From assembly GCA_019973155.2 (NCBI GenBank), contig BPQB01000099.1, positions 46,072 to 110,071 of the forward strand: a DNA stretch of 64,000 bases, written 5' to 3'. The stretch comes from Phanerochaete sordida (Eukaryota; Basidiomycota; Agaricomycetes; Polyporales; Phanerochaetaceae). The translations under genes and the position numbers were made by a program. A model generated the notes under the pieces. It was not told the origin of the DNA, searched no databases, and worked only from the letters and a program-made list of their open reading frames with translations. Shown in pieces: positions 33,643 to 44,794 of the stretch (the first letter of the stretch is position 1; the number at the start of each line of letters is the position of its first letter).

Positions 33643-34749
33643 TCAGTAGCTGATATCCATGTCGGAGGACGACCCTTCCGTACTCAAGCCTAGCGAAAGC
33701 CCTTCGAGTTCGGCCGTGACTCCCTCAACTTCTCGCCCGGCGCGCCCCTCGAGCCACCCTGATACCCTCTCCATGCGCGAAGGCGAGTCGCACGACGCAG
33801 TCGTCGCGGCAGAGATGACGCTCGACGGCGAGCCGAAGCTGTCGTCCGCCGCGGCGCCCTCAGCGCGCCCCGCCTTCGGCACCCAGCGGCGCACCCTCGG
33901 CGTCGACGTCAGCACCGCGCTCTGCGCGCGCGCGCGGCGCCCCGGGCGCGCCACCGTCACGTTGCGGTGCGCGTCCGCGAACGCGCGGTCGGGCAGCCGG
34001 TGGCTCTGCGAGCGGTCGAGCTTGTGCGCGGCGCGGACAGGCAGCGGCGCGAGCGGCTCCGAGCGGCGCGCGCGCGGCCGGGCGGCGGGGCGCGTCGGCG
34101 TCGTCTCGCGCGGGTCCGCGGTGCGGCGGCGCTTGCTCGGGCGGTCGGCGGGACGCTCCTCGTCGGACTCCTCGCGCAGCCACGCGAGCATGCTGCGGCT
34201 CGCCGCAGATGCGTTCGAGCGGTTGCGCGCCGCGAGCGGCGACACGGGGCTCGGCGGGCACACCGTGCGCGCGGTGCTCGCCTCGGCGCCGTCGTCGTAC
34301 GAGACGTCGAGCGAGTGCGAGCGCGCGCGCTTCGGGGCGCGGGGCACGGCGGCGCGGATGCCGACGCGCTGCTCGATGGCGGCGCGGATGCCCGCGTCGG
34401 GCTGCGCGGCGCCGGTGTCGATGTGCAGCGCGTGCGGGAGGCGCGCGTTCATCGCGTCAGCCGCCGCGACGAGCGCGGGGCGCGCCATCGTGAGCAGGTC
34501 TGCGTGGCAGCAGAACGGCACGGCGGACAGCGCGGTGATGACCACGGCGTCCTCGTCGGTGTCTTCGTTCTGCAGCGCGACGCAGTGCCCCGCGGGCTTT
34601 GTTGGCGTCCATGGCTCTGGCGCGAGGTTCTCGCGCTCGTCGTCGCGCGCGCGTCGCTTGCCGAGCGCGACGGTGGGCCTGAAGACGTCGCGCAGGAAGC
34701 GGCGCATTAACGGGGTGACGGGGCCCTTCGGGAGTATGTGTTTGGTCAT
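33643..34749 (-). CDS. Hypothetical intronless protein (368 aa)
   Basis: Single exon starting MTKHILPKGPVTPLMRR and ending SSDMDISY. Contains basic bipartite nuclear-signal-like runs (GKRRARDDER, KRRRTADPRE), many SP/TP sites, a short structured stretch with Cys-Cys-His (VPFCCHADLL, ~res 80) and a Ser/Glu-rich acidic tail. No family recognised. The plus strand carries a longer open frame across the same DNA, but its composition (Ser/Arg/Ala, no structure) marks it as the shadow. Probably a nuclear phosphoprotein by composition alone. Confidence 0.65.
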   Translation of the reverse strand: MTKHILPKGPVTPLMRRFLRDVFRPTVALGKRRARDDERENLAPEPWTPTKPAGHCVALQNEDTDEDAVVITALSAVPFCCHADLLTMARPALVAAADAMNARLPHALHIDTGAAQPDAGIRAAIEQRVGIRAAVPRAPKRARSHSLDVSYDDGAEASTARTVCPPSPVSPLAARNRSNASAASRSMLAWLREESDEERPADRPSKRRRTADPRETTPTRPAARPRARRSEPLAPLPVRAAHKLDRSQSHRLPDRAFADAHRNVTVARPGRRARAQSAVLTSTPRVRRWVPKAGRAEGAAADDSFGSPSSVISAATTASCDSPSRMERVSGWLEGRAGREVEGVTAELEGLSLGLSTEGSSSDMDISY

Positions 34750-35540
34750 TTGGCGAGTCTTGATGGTGGTGGTACTTGCTGAGGTGATTCCACAGGCGTC
34801 AGTGGCTATATCAAGGTCGAGGCTGACCAGAGGGCTTGCACAACGGGAAGCGGCTGGCCGCTACATGCGCCAGACTGCTCTTGGTACGTTCCCTGCCAAG
34901 CGTTCCGCCACTTCCAACCCTTGTTTTCTACGCTTCTGGCCCGCACATTCCTATCGCAGCCTCGCAGACTGCGTGCCCGACGCCCACGGTGCGCCGTCGC
35001 CCTAGGCGCCGTCCCGCGCTTGGTCTGTTTCAGCCTCGGTTTCGAACGCGACCGCCACGGCGGGAGCCCCACATCGGGACCGTGCGGCTCTGCAGCACAG
35101 CGGTCAGCCGCGCTCCTGTGTGCATCGTCCAGCCGCTCGCTGGGGCACGCGAGGGCGGTGGTCCCACGACGCGTCGGCGTCGCGCGCGCCGGCGAGGCCT
35201 CGCTTCTCGCCGAGCCTCGCGCAGATGAGACAGCACTGCCCCGCATTCACTCGTTCGTGCACACACGCCCATGGTGTGGCGGCGCGGCGATGTGCTGATC
35301 GCGAGGGCCCGAGGACGAATCAGCTGCGCGCGGGCCGGGGCTGGTCCTCGCTCCCGCGCGCTGCGGGTGTCTGATCTGCGGGGAAACATCTGACGGGTTG
35401 TGTCCTAAACACGCCGGGGTATGTTGCAGCTCGCCGGCGGGATAGGACTCAAGCTTGGAGTGGAGGATATAAGGCGCGGTCATCCAGTCGTGGGTATGCG
35501 TAGCACATTCCTCCACCTGTTGTCAGCGTAGCTCGAAGTC
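34750..35540. other. Divergent intergenic region
   Basis: Between the start of the hypothetical gene (-) and the monooxygenase start (+). Holds both promoters; no gene supported. Confidence 0.5.
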
Positions 35541-37255
35541 ATGGCAGACAGAATTCGCTTGGCGATCGTGTACGTCTTATATGTCCAGACTCCTGGCTCG
35601 TCGGTACTGACCCTCTGTACAGTGGAGGCGGGATATACGGGTTGACTTTCGCCATTGCCCTAGCCAAGAGTGGCGCACCGGTTGACGTCGACATCTACGA
35701 GAGTGCGAAGGCATTCAGCGAGATTGGAGCAGGCATGGCGTTCCTACCGCGCGTCTGGGAAGCGATGCGCATCCTCGGCCTCGACGAAGAGCTGCGCGCG
35801 AAGTCGTCTGCTGGTTAGTCTTTCAGCCCATTCGATACCCAGCTCACTAACCGAGGATCACAGGAACGCCGTTCCGCTTCTCCAAAGGCGACCAAAATGA
35901 CTTCATAATGTTCGGACAGAGCGGCGGTGAGCGCACCCATTGTTAGCCCGCGAGCGCCGTCCTCACGAGCCTCCGCAGCGAACATGGACTCGTACCACCG
36001 CGCCGAGTTTCTGGCCACGCTCGTGCAGCACCTCCCGTCGCACTTCCGCACGCACTTCGGCAAGCGTCTCATGTCGTACACCGACGAGCCGCCCGCGCCC
36101 GTTCAGTCGCACTTCAAGGACGGCACCACCGCAGAATGCGACGTTCTCATCGGTGCCGACGGCGTCAAGTCCGCCGTGCGCCGTGTGCTGTTTGAGCAGC
36201 TCGCAGCGTGTACGAAGGACCCCGCTGAGGCGGAGCGTCTGCGCGCGTGTGTGCCCGCGAAGTGGACTGGGCAGTATGTGTACCGCGGTCTTGTGCCTCG
36301 CGCGCAGCTCGAGCAGGCGTGTCCGGGCCATCCTGCACTAAGCGGGGCAATCTATGTGCGTCTTCGTATTGCTGTCTGCTTCTAAATGCTGAACGCTCGT
36401 TTAGTTTATGGGCAAAGACAAGGTCTAGTCACTTACCGCGCTCAAGGACCAGCAGAGGCGGCTGACACACTGCGCAGTACCTCATTTGCTACCCTGTCTC
36501 GCAGGGCACAATGATCAATGTCGGCGGTATCGTCACCCGACCTGACGCTTTTGGCACGCTGCACCCCGAGCCGTGGGTCCTGCCCGTCACGCAGGACGAG
36601 TTCCGTGCACAGTACGCTGGCTGGTCGCCCTACGTGCACCACGTCATCGACGTATGTCTCCGCCTGAGCGCGCTCCCGTCGAGGTGCTGATGGTCGTGCA
36701 GGCCATCAAGACTCCGTCGAAGTGGGCAACGAACTCTGTGCTGGACCTGCCGACGTATGCGTCGGGGCGCGTCGCGATTATCGGGGATGCTGTGAGTCGT
36801 CCACCCGCCTAGTCGCGCGAGCAGGTGCTGACAGATCCGCGTCAGGCGCATGCAATGACCCCGCACCTAGCTTCGGGCGCCGGCCAGGGGGTCGAGGTGC
36901 GTGTTCACATCTCGTACCGCCGGCGGCTGAAACTGACGTAGCGCAGGATGGCCTTGTCCTTGCCGCGCTCCTCGCCTCGCCGCATGCCCGGCGTGAAACA
37001 CTGCCACAGGTGTTGCACGCGTACGACGCCGTGCGGCGGCCGTTCTCGCAGGACATCCTTCAGCGCTCGTACGACCTCGGAAGCATGTTCTGCCTGCAGA
37101 CCCCGCGCGTCGCGCGCGCCGACGTTTCGCTGGAGGACCTGCAGCTGCTCAGCGCAGACATCGCGGACATCTCGCGCTGGACGTGGACGACGACGGCGGA
37201 GCGGGAGAGGACAGCGGCTGTCAAGATGCTTGGGGAGCTTGTCGCTGCGGAGTGA
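35541..37255 (+). CDS. FAD-dependent monooxygenase, salicylate-hydroxylase type (433 aa, 9 exons)
   Basis: Exons 35541-35569, 35623-35813, 35864-35926, 35979-36355, 36405-36422, 36478-36651, 36702-36791, 36846-36896 and 36947-37255. Class A flavoprotein hydroxylase that uses NAD(P)H and O2. The three family fingerprints are present: the Rossmann motif VGGGIYG at the N-terminus, the DG motif VLIGADGVKSAVRR, and the GD motif GRVAIIGDAAHAM followed by ASGAGQGVEDG. The first intron splits the Rossmann motif after two bases of the Val codon. Exon 5 is only 18 nt and its donor is GTCTAG, weaker than all others here. No signal peptide, so cytosolic. The substrate is likely an aromatic or polyketide-like ring, not determinable from sequence. 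Neighbours are unrelated, and only proximity links it to the AKRs. Confidence 0.88.
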
Positions 37256-37873
37256 CTGGGTCGTTGTTAAATAGTAGTAAATTGGCGATATCTGTTGCAT
37301 TTTTGGGTTTTGAGGCGGCGCATGTCGGACATCGAATATGTTGCGGAGGATGAGACAGCGGAGAAATTCGGAGTTATCTTAGCCACCCGCGGGCCGCGTC
37401 GGAAGTTCGAACGCTTGTCGTTACTTCGACCGTGTACTCACCAGACCAAATCGTAAGAGGCTTAAAGCTGTACGAGTATCTTTTAAAACTTACGAAAGAC
37501 ATATTTTCGCCAGATAATCGAGCATCATCTAGCTGAGAGATACCCACTGAATGCTGGTCGTTACCGGTGTCCGACGATGGTGAGCATCCCGTACCGTTGT
37601 TTTGCGATAGCTGACGCTCACTGTGGCGCTGTCCCTTTACCTTGCGGCCGGTAATTCATCAGGGTACTGTGCCGCGTAAGCAGAGGCTACCAGCCTTCGT
37701 GCCACGTTGCAGCCGGTAATGGCTTGCCCGACCCGCATCTCGCTCGCCGTACCATACACGCCACGAGTGCTAGATTCCTGCCTGAGGGTGCGAACGACGC
37801 GAAGCATTCCACAAAGCAGACGAGAGTGTCCAAACGTACGCTGATAGGCTTCATTTTTGCGATGTCCTGACAG
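37256..37873. other. Intergenic, upstream of gene D
   Basis: Should contain the promoter and missing first exon of gene D. A short frame with ATG at 37712-37717 ends at a GTACGC donor near 37837, but joining it to gene D needs a 38-bp intron, shorter than any other in the window. Confidence 0.4.
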
Positions 37874-39394
37874 GCCTATTTTGCAGCCGAGTGGCCGGGG
37901 GAAGCGGCAGACGAGGCTAACTTCAGCCCCACGTCCGGGAAGATCCCACGACCAGCAAAACTCGTTGTCCGGGGGCCGTCGAGAGCTATTCAAGACGCGC
38001 TGGGTCTAGGCGAACCAGACCCTTCGGGTGCCAAGCAGAGACTGTATGAGAGGTATTTGGTGCGTCCCGCGGTTGCCGCCTGCTTACTAGTATCCGATGT
38101 CCGTACGCTCATCCACTGCGCCCTGACAGGCTGCCGTACGACAGTGCGCCGCGGAATGCCTCACGTTTGAGGAGTCATATACGTGGGCTCCACGCGAGGA
38201 CAAGGACAGGGTGTTTGCCGCTGTATGTCGGTCCCCTGCGCGTATACGGATAGCATCCAGAGCCTGACCTCTGCGCCCTCTCATAGGCACGATGTGCAGA
38301 ACCTGGTCTGGCTCAATACGACAATGACTGGGCAACGGACGTGCTTCTGCACCGGTACTACGTAACCCAGCGTTGGAGACTTCTCAAACACAGACGGTTA
38401 ACAGCAGACGATGCGGAAGACGCGTCTATGCCTCCCCACCTTGTTCCGAAGCCAACAGACCTGGGAAATACGGAGGGTGTACGCAGACGACGGTTGATTT
38501 TGGACGCTCTGGTCGGACGCACTTCGGATTCGGATGCCTTCAAGAAGGCGCTCCTTCGTAGATATATCGTACGCCGCCGATCTCATTTACAATATGTACT
38601 CTCTTATGACTCCCTCCACCCATCAGGCAGCTGTGCGCGTCGCTGCGACGGCGGCGGGTGTCACCTACAAGGCACTGCTGCGCGACATTCCGCGTGCGCA
38701 GGTCGACCGGACTATAACCATGGTAAGCTTTGTTGAGTTGTACAGCTGTTGGCGTAGCCCTGATAGCAATTTGCTAAGGCTCGGAAGTTACATCCAGAGC
38801 TTGCCCAGTACGAGAATGACTGGCTGACGAAGGAGCTCTTACAAGCTCACCATCGTCACAAACGCGTGGATGCTAAGTTCAGACGACTACCGTTTGCCAT
38901 GGCAGCATCGCCCGAGTTTTCTGCCACGATTCCAAAGCCTTATGGAAGTGGTTTCAATGGGAAGCGGCTCCAGGCCCTGATGGGCCTCGGAGGTCCAGAC
39001 CCCGACGGATCCAAGGAGAAGCTGTTCCGTAACTACCGGGTACGCTGATCCAATCGCAGTGTTTCCGTCTTCACTTCGAGCTCTTTACTCGACAGGACGC
39101 AATCCACTACGCCGCAAATGAAGCGCCCTACGATTTCGACCTGCCGACCAGTAAGGCGCCGAGCGCTCTCCTCGAGAAGGTCTATGATATCGTAAGCGAT
39201 CATGCGCTGCTGCGAGCTCCGCGCTCAGTAGGATTTTTTTCTAGGCTCGACGGATTCAGCCGGGCCTCGCTCAGTACGAGGGCGACTGGGCGTCGAAGTA
39301 TATGCTGCAAATATACGTACAGAAACGTCGCTCCCGCGAGAAATCTGGCAAACAGCCTCGCGCGTGTAAAACGGATAGCAGCTCGCTCAGCTAG
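37874..39394 (+). CDS. Triple-module protein D, 5' end unresolved (7 exons seen)
   Basis: Exons 37874-38059, 38130-38222, 38287-38568, 38627-38722, 38779-39039, 39096-39191 and 39245-39394 are all in phase. They encode three modules of the same a-b-c type as gene C: LGLGEPDPSGAKQRLYERY / AAVRQCAAE / PGLAQYDNDWATDVLL; a degenerate second a-segment (LVGRTSDSDAFKKALLRRY) / AAVRVAATAAG / PELAQYENDWLTKELL; and MGLGGPDPDGSKEKLF / DAIHYAANE / PGLAQYEGDWASKYML. Leader SGKIPRPA aligns with SGHIPRPA of gene C, but no Met exon equivalent to gene C's first exon was found and the first in-frame ATG is past the first module. Acceptor at 37881 (phase 1) would match gene C. Either the first exon is unplaced or the gene has lost its start. 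It converges on AKR4, 394 bp between stops. Confidence 0.72.
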
Positions 39395-39788
39395 TTCTAC
39401 AATACGGTGTATCCAAGCACCAGCGCCTCTAGCTGTGTATTTGTAGCCCTGCGCCGTTCTATGCACACCGAAATAGTTCTCGTTCTCCATGCCTCTCCCT
39501 TGCTCCTCAAGTCGGGCTTGCCGCGACATGCAGACTCATCGTTTTGGTGCGTGATCTCCCTCGTTCATGCTTCCGTCATACACGTATCCTGGCTTCAGTG
39601 AGCCGGGCGGACGCCCCTGTGGACGACCTTGGCAAGGTCATTGCGGACGTCACGCGCGGGGAGCTTCATGGTAGAAAATACAGGTAGGCTGTCGTGTACA
39701 GGCCAAATTAAACCCGCAATAAATTCAGCATTCACCACATACTCTTCCTTTCTTTGGGGCGACAAAGTGCGGGACGTTCGGACAACGT
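39395..39788. other. Convergent 3' intergenic of gene D and AKR4
   Basis: 394 bp between opposing stop codons; no gene. Confidence 0.6.
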
Positions 39789-41156
39789 TCATTCCAAGAC
39801 GACCCCGCCGAGGCCCATCGCCCACCCAAGCTGCTCGTACGTCCACCCGAATACGACACCGTCCTGCGTGTGCGCGAGCAGCGAGCGGTGCATGCCCGGC
39901 TTCGTGTGTATGGCGTCGACGAGGCGCATGTCCTCTTCCGAGAGCGTCACCAACTGTCCATTCGACCGTCAGCAGAGAATCAGACGCGACGGCGACGGCA
40001 CATACGGATATGTTCGTGCGCATGCGCTCCACGCGCGCGCTCTTTGCGATGGGCGGCACCCCGCGCTGCGCGAGCCAGCTAACCACGACTTGCGCGGGCG
40101 TTACACCATGACGTCCCGCGACGGCCTTCAGGTCCTCATCATCGAAGAACACTGGATTTCCCTGCGCTGCATCTCCCATCAGCCGTGGATCGTACTCGCA
40201 CAAGAGCGAGAGGCGTACCGAACGGCGCATACGCGCAGAGCCGGATTCCCCGCGCGGCGCACGCCGCCTGGAGCGCGTGCTGCGGGAGGCACGGGTGCGC
40301 CTCAACCTGGTTGACCGCGGGCACGACGCGCGCGTGCGCAAGCAGCGTTTCGAGGTGGGCCGCGGAGAAGTTGCACACGCCGAGTGCGCGCACTTTGCCC
40401 GTCGCGAGGAGGTCCTCCATGTCGCGCCACGCGTCAACAAAGTTCGGGTGTTCGTCGAAGGAGAGGACGCGCCCGGGATTCCAGGGCTCGGTTTCTGTAG
40501 GAGCGTCAGCGGGAATACTTGGTCCAGAGAAAAGGTGCGTACTTTTCTCGTGCGTCTGCGGCCAGTGGATCAGGTACAGGTCGATGTAGCCCACGTCGAG
40601 CGCTGCGAGCGAGTCTTCGAAGGACCCGCGGACGTCGTGGAAGTGACTGCGAGTTGTCAGCACGTAGGATGTGCGGTATTCGTGAGGCGGGCGTACCCGA
40701 GCTTCGTCGTCACAAATATTTCCTCGCGTGGTATTCCGGACTCGCGAATGGCTTCGCCCACGTAGCGTTCATTACCTGCATATCGTCGTCAGACAGAGGT
40801 GCTGCGCGCGATATGCAGAGCCATACCGTAGCCAGGAGCCTATTACAAGCGTGATAAGCAGACCTGGAAATCGGCTTTAGGCGAAGAACACCTACCGTAT
40901 CCAAGTGCCGATAGCCGACCTACACAACTATCCGTCAGAAATAAAGAGCCGATGATCTCGACGGGATGCCCACCTTCAGCGCGTTCAAGCACATCTCTTT
41001 GGTGGCTGTGACGTCGCCGTCGACGCCGAGCCAACACCTGCGGGGCCTGTCAGTAAAGTATCTCGCGCGCATGAACAGAGGAGAGACGCACCCGGCCGCG
41101 ACGCCTGGCATCTGCACGCCATTGTTGAGTTCAAAGTACGGCACATTTGCTGCCAT
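39789..41156 (-). CDS. Aldo-keto reductase AKR4 (316 aa, 9 exons)
   Basis: Exons 41156-41092, 41037-40974, 40919-40896, 40839-40827, 40775-40697, 40646-40543, 40494-40219, 40166-40006 and 39953-39789. Asp50, Tyr55, Lys80 and His109 all present (GYRHLDTAPGY, VTTKLG, LYLIHWP). Exons 7 and 8 of the other copies are fused here into a 276-nt exon, so one intron has been lost precisely between LLATG and KVRALGV. Motif GVSNFS is changed to GVCNFS. Tail [11 protein letters not shown]. It is convergent with triple-module gene D, mirroring AKR3/gene C. Confidence 0.9.
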
Positions 41157-41206
41157 CGTGTGCAGGACCTTGCAGTTCAGCTGTCCTGATATCGCCCTTA
41201 GCACGC

Positions 41207-41213
41207 TATATAT
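41207..41213 (-). promoter_or_regulatory. TATA box of AKR4
   Basis: TATATAG context read on the minus strand, 51-57 bp before the AKR4 ATG. Confidence 0.6.
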
Positions 41214-42334
41214 GTGCTCATGGGTAGCGGCGCCGTACCCAGTCCTCCATTCGACATCTGCTGACTTATCGCACGGCGCTGCGAACGCGCTCTGTCATAC
41301 GTCCGCGCACCCGCCGGCGAGAGCACACATACAGGGTATGACTCGCTGCGCGGGTTGGCGTACGGCAGGGGTGACGCGTTCGCGACGGCAGACCTGGAAG
41401 ATCTGCGGACTGGCGGGGTGCCTGCTTCGTGCGAGGGATCCGCGGCGTTCTGGAGCCCGTGGCGGGCGCTCGGCAGGCAGGCCTAGGGACGCGTCAGCGA
41501 AGAGGCCGTTCGGCAAGGTCGTGGCGTATCATAGTCGGCTTTGTTTGGCAAGTCTATCAGTACGCGAAAATTGTCGAGGTTCCGACGACCAGTCGCGGTA
41601 GCGAAGTCAAGTCAGGCGGACGTTCGTATAACTTCGACGTCGTGGGGACGTGCCTGAGACGTCGGCGCTCGCATTGACCACAAAGGGCGCATCCTAGATC
41701 GCCTTGCGAAGAGGACAGCGATGGCGTTGAACAAGCCCTTTAGTGTGAGTGTCATACGATGCAATCGAGCATATCACGCAGCCAAGCATGCCCTTGTTGT
41801 CGAGCCTAGGTGGGCTAAACTTGAAAGCGGATAAGCTTGAGAGGTATTCAAGACCACTCTTCCAAGAGGTTGTTCTGAATCAAGCAATTCGTGGTACGGC
41901 AATTTGTGGCGCGCTTCAATGAATCACGACCTAGCGAGCTAGAGTGCCCTGTGAGCCCAGGGCAGTTGAATTTCGATGATACATACTGATGTCATCCATA
42001 CCGAGCTGTGTAACCTCCCGCTTCGTGGCTGACATCGGAGTTAACGCTACAAGCTTGCGCATTCGAGTATCCAACGCTTAGTTCGCCAGACTGGGGCTGG
42101 CGCTCTTTGAACTCCGCTGCAGGTGTAGTAGCAGTCATGTCGTTACTATCTTGTTGAAATGTGTGGCCCTTCAGCTTCGAATCAAGCTTCAGGTATCAAC
42201 GCTACGTCGTAAGAGCTTCTGTACATCTCACGATGAGCTTAGCATTCAGCCGCGCTGTTCTTGGGCTTGCAGAGGCTCGCTGCTGTGAGCGGCGGTGGAG
42301 GATAAGTGCCATCCGTCTGCGTTTTGTAGCGGGC

Positions 42335-42425
42335 AGATCTTACGTAATTTTGGAGGACCCCGGACGCCTCTGCGTTTCGGGGTCTGCGCGGCGTCCAGAT
42401 GCTTGTCCACCACCACCACATCGGC
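42335..42425 (+). repeat. Hairpin-bearing dispersed repeat, copy 1
   Basis: Shares with 50615-50690 the order TTACGTAA, GGACCCCG, a ~15-bp loop, CGGGGTC(T/C), GCGCG(G/A)CGTC and ATGCTTGTCCAC. The GACCCCG/CGGGGTC arms form a stem. Confidence 0.6.
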
Positions 42426-44434
42426 CATGGCCTCTGTAGCACATGTGGACGCTAGAAAAGTAGAATTCAAAGAAGTTAAAGTCACAGAAATTTGGATGGA
42501 ACTTCAGCACAGGAGACATGAATTGTACCGAGAGAGCATATTAAACCAATGAAGTAGTGTGGAAGGCGCGCACGGCCGGGGGGACCGTCGCGCATAGGCC
42601 CACGCGGAAGCTGATCAACGCAGCCAGGACCAAGCACAACAGCCTCAAGCATGTAACATGGGACCTCGCCAAGCTTTACATAGCCATCTGGGCCTACACC
42701 CGACGGCACGACAATTTACTGTCGCTTATCAAGGACCGCTGTCCGTCCTGCCATCCAGGAGGTGCTGTCTGCGTCTCTGTGCGTTGGATATGCTCCGCCC
42801 TGAGGCCAATCGTGCAAAACTAAAACAAAATTGCAATCCATGACTCGTCCCGCGCTCGAACACGCAGGGAGTCCTTGGTTTCGCTCAGACGACCACTACA
42901 AAGTTCGACGTTGCTACATGTGCATGAGAAGGCGGCCGGCTATCCCGGATCTTGACGATCGACATTATCGCAGATAATAACGGGCCTACTACAACACTAT
43001 GTGATCTAGATAGAGTGGCTGAATTTCTTCTCCTGCGAGCGCAGCGCCGCACAGCACAGCGCAAGGCTTCGAGCCTTCACAGCTACACCGCCAATTCCTT
43101 GGCATGTGTCCGCGAGCTGGACGCTTCATGGGACAGCCCTTGGGGCGGGTCTTCGGCGGTTTTTTGGGCGCGGCATGGCAGCTAGACATTTCCGAAGCGA
43201 CAGCATCATGCAGCCGGCACGCAGCTACATGCGGATGTGTTCATGGATTTGCTACGCCCGCACTATCACGGCGTTCCGGCGGCGGCAGTCGCACAAAGCC
43301 GCTTTCGCTGCGTTATTTTGCGCCAATATATCCGCTGTCCATAACTTAGCAATCGTAGACTCGCTTGCATTATTTATCACGGACCGTACAGTACTTGGTG
43401 ATTATCGCTGTAGATAGCAGTTATCTGCAGATCTTAGGTATGGGCAGTGGCAAATTTCCGACGGGAGTCGAATGGACCCCGCCGCTGCCCTGGCCAATGT
43501 AGTTAGGCGAGGCGATGAGGCGCGACCGATGTACCGCCCATGAAATACGGGGGTAAGGCCGAACTACACAACGCAAAACTTCGAGGACTTGGTCGCCCTG
43601 ATGCACACGAGTACCCATACATATCGCTATGTGGTGCCCTCGGTAGCCTGCTAGTATGCTGGGAGGGTGCGCTCGCCTGAGAATGACAACTGGCATCGCT
43701 GAGGACGACTTCGTCGCGCAGGTTGCACGGGACCCTTTCTCAGAGCAGTGGGTGTGAGAACCAGCCACCGAAAAAGACGAGTGCAGGTCCTAAGGGCAGA
43801 ATAGGGTTATCTGACGCTTGATGAAGAAATTTCCAGGTCAGCGTGTACGCGCTGCGCCGCGCTTACGGCTCTAGTAGATAAGCAACCTAAATGAGCATTG
43901 CAATGCTATCTTGCCGCCGTTCGAGCAATATCACGCCATCGTACAGCCTGCCGGCTCTCCCAGCGTTCATGTGCTTTCCAAGTGCTTTCTAGCCTTCTGT
44001 CAGACAGTGGTTCTCTCAGCCGGAGCTCAAAGGGCCGTCCCATAACGCATTCAAGGAGCTCAAAGCCATCCTACACATGGCGCACCATCCATCCGGCATA
44101 GACAGAGCCTTGATTGGGAATAGATTGGCGGTGTTTTCTCTGAGATATCATATGATTGAGCCTATACACCAGAAGAAGTTTAATAGCCATCGATGGTACT
44201 TTGCGGACATTGCACTTGGATTTGCTGTTTCCATCCGACGTAAGGCCACACGCCGTATTTTGTTTGGCGCGAGTTATCGCGTGTTCCGCCCTTTACGCAT
44301 AAAAGCGGTGCCTGTCACCGACGGCCTATGCGTGCATACAGTAATGACTGCAATCTCGCGAGTTGCGATGCAATTGGATCAATACCGTGAATGCCAGCAG
44401 CGAGAATGATATACGCGCTAGTAGATTGCTGCTT

Positions 44435-44440
44435 TATATA
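44435..44440 (+). promoter_or_regulatory. TATA box upstream of gene E
   Basis: TTTATATAG about 355 bp before the chosen ATG, followed by CT-rich leader sequence. A long 5' UTR or an upstream exon is implied. Confidence 0.35.
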
Positions 44441-44794
44441 GAATTAGGAATGCAGCTTACATATGCGCTTGCGCGAGATATAGCCCGTTCTCTTCTGCCC
44501 TTCAGCTCCACTTCCTGCCATATCCATACATCACATCTCCGTCAAGTATCACTCCCTTCAACAACTTCGCGTTCATTAGCAATATCAATCCACGCCAATC
44601 AGACGTCGTTTCGCGTTGCTATCAATATCCTTCCGCAAAACACCTCACTATCATCACAACATTATCACGTACGGCAACCTCAGCGGCTGTTGCTGTCGTT
44701 TCACTTTGATCTTGTACATCGTATTGCTCACGCATATCTAAGCTCTCAGACAATCCAAGAAGCTCCCGTGCCGCACATCCCTCAATCACAGCGC

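Larger units (their letters stand above)
41157..44434. other. Long gene-poor region (3.3 kb)
   Basis: No frame here has phase-consistent exons or a family motif. It contains the AKR4 promoter, one copy of a hairpin repeat (42335-42425) and possible debris of the triple-module family at about 43575-43700 (LRGLGRPD; then PENDNWHR with stops), the latter too weak to annotate as a gene. Confidence 0.4.

Noticed and set aside
33659..35005. 448-codon plus-strand open frame
   Set aside because: Overlaps the 368-aa minus-strand frame; Ser/Arg/Ala-dominated composition without structured segments is typical of the antisense of a GC-rich gene.
35541..41156. Secondary-metabolite cluster (monooxygenase plus AKRs)
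   Set aside because: No backbone synthase, regulator or transporter of a cluster is present, and AKRs are scattered as duplicates over the whole window.
43575..43700. Possible decayed triple-module copy (LRGLGRPD, PENDNWHR)
   Set aside because: Too short, several stops, and wrong spacing between the two pieces; mentioned only as context.
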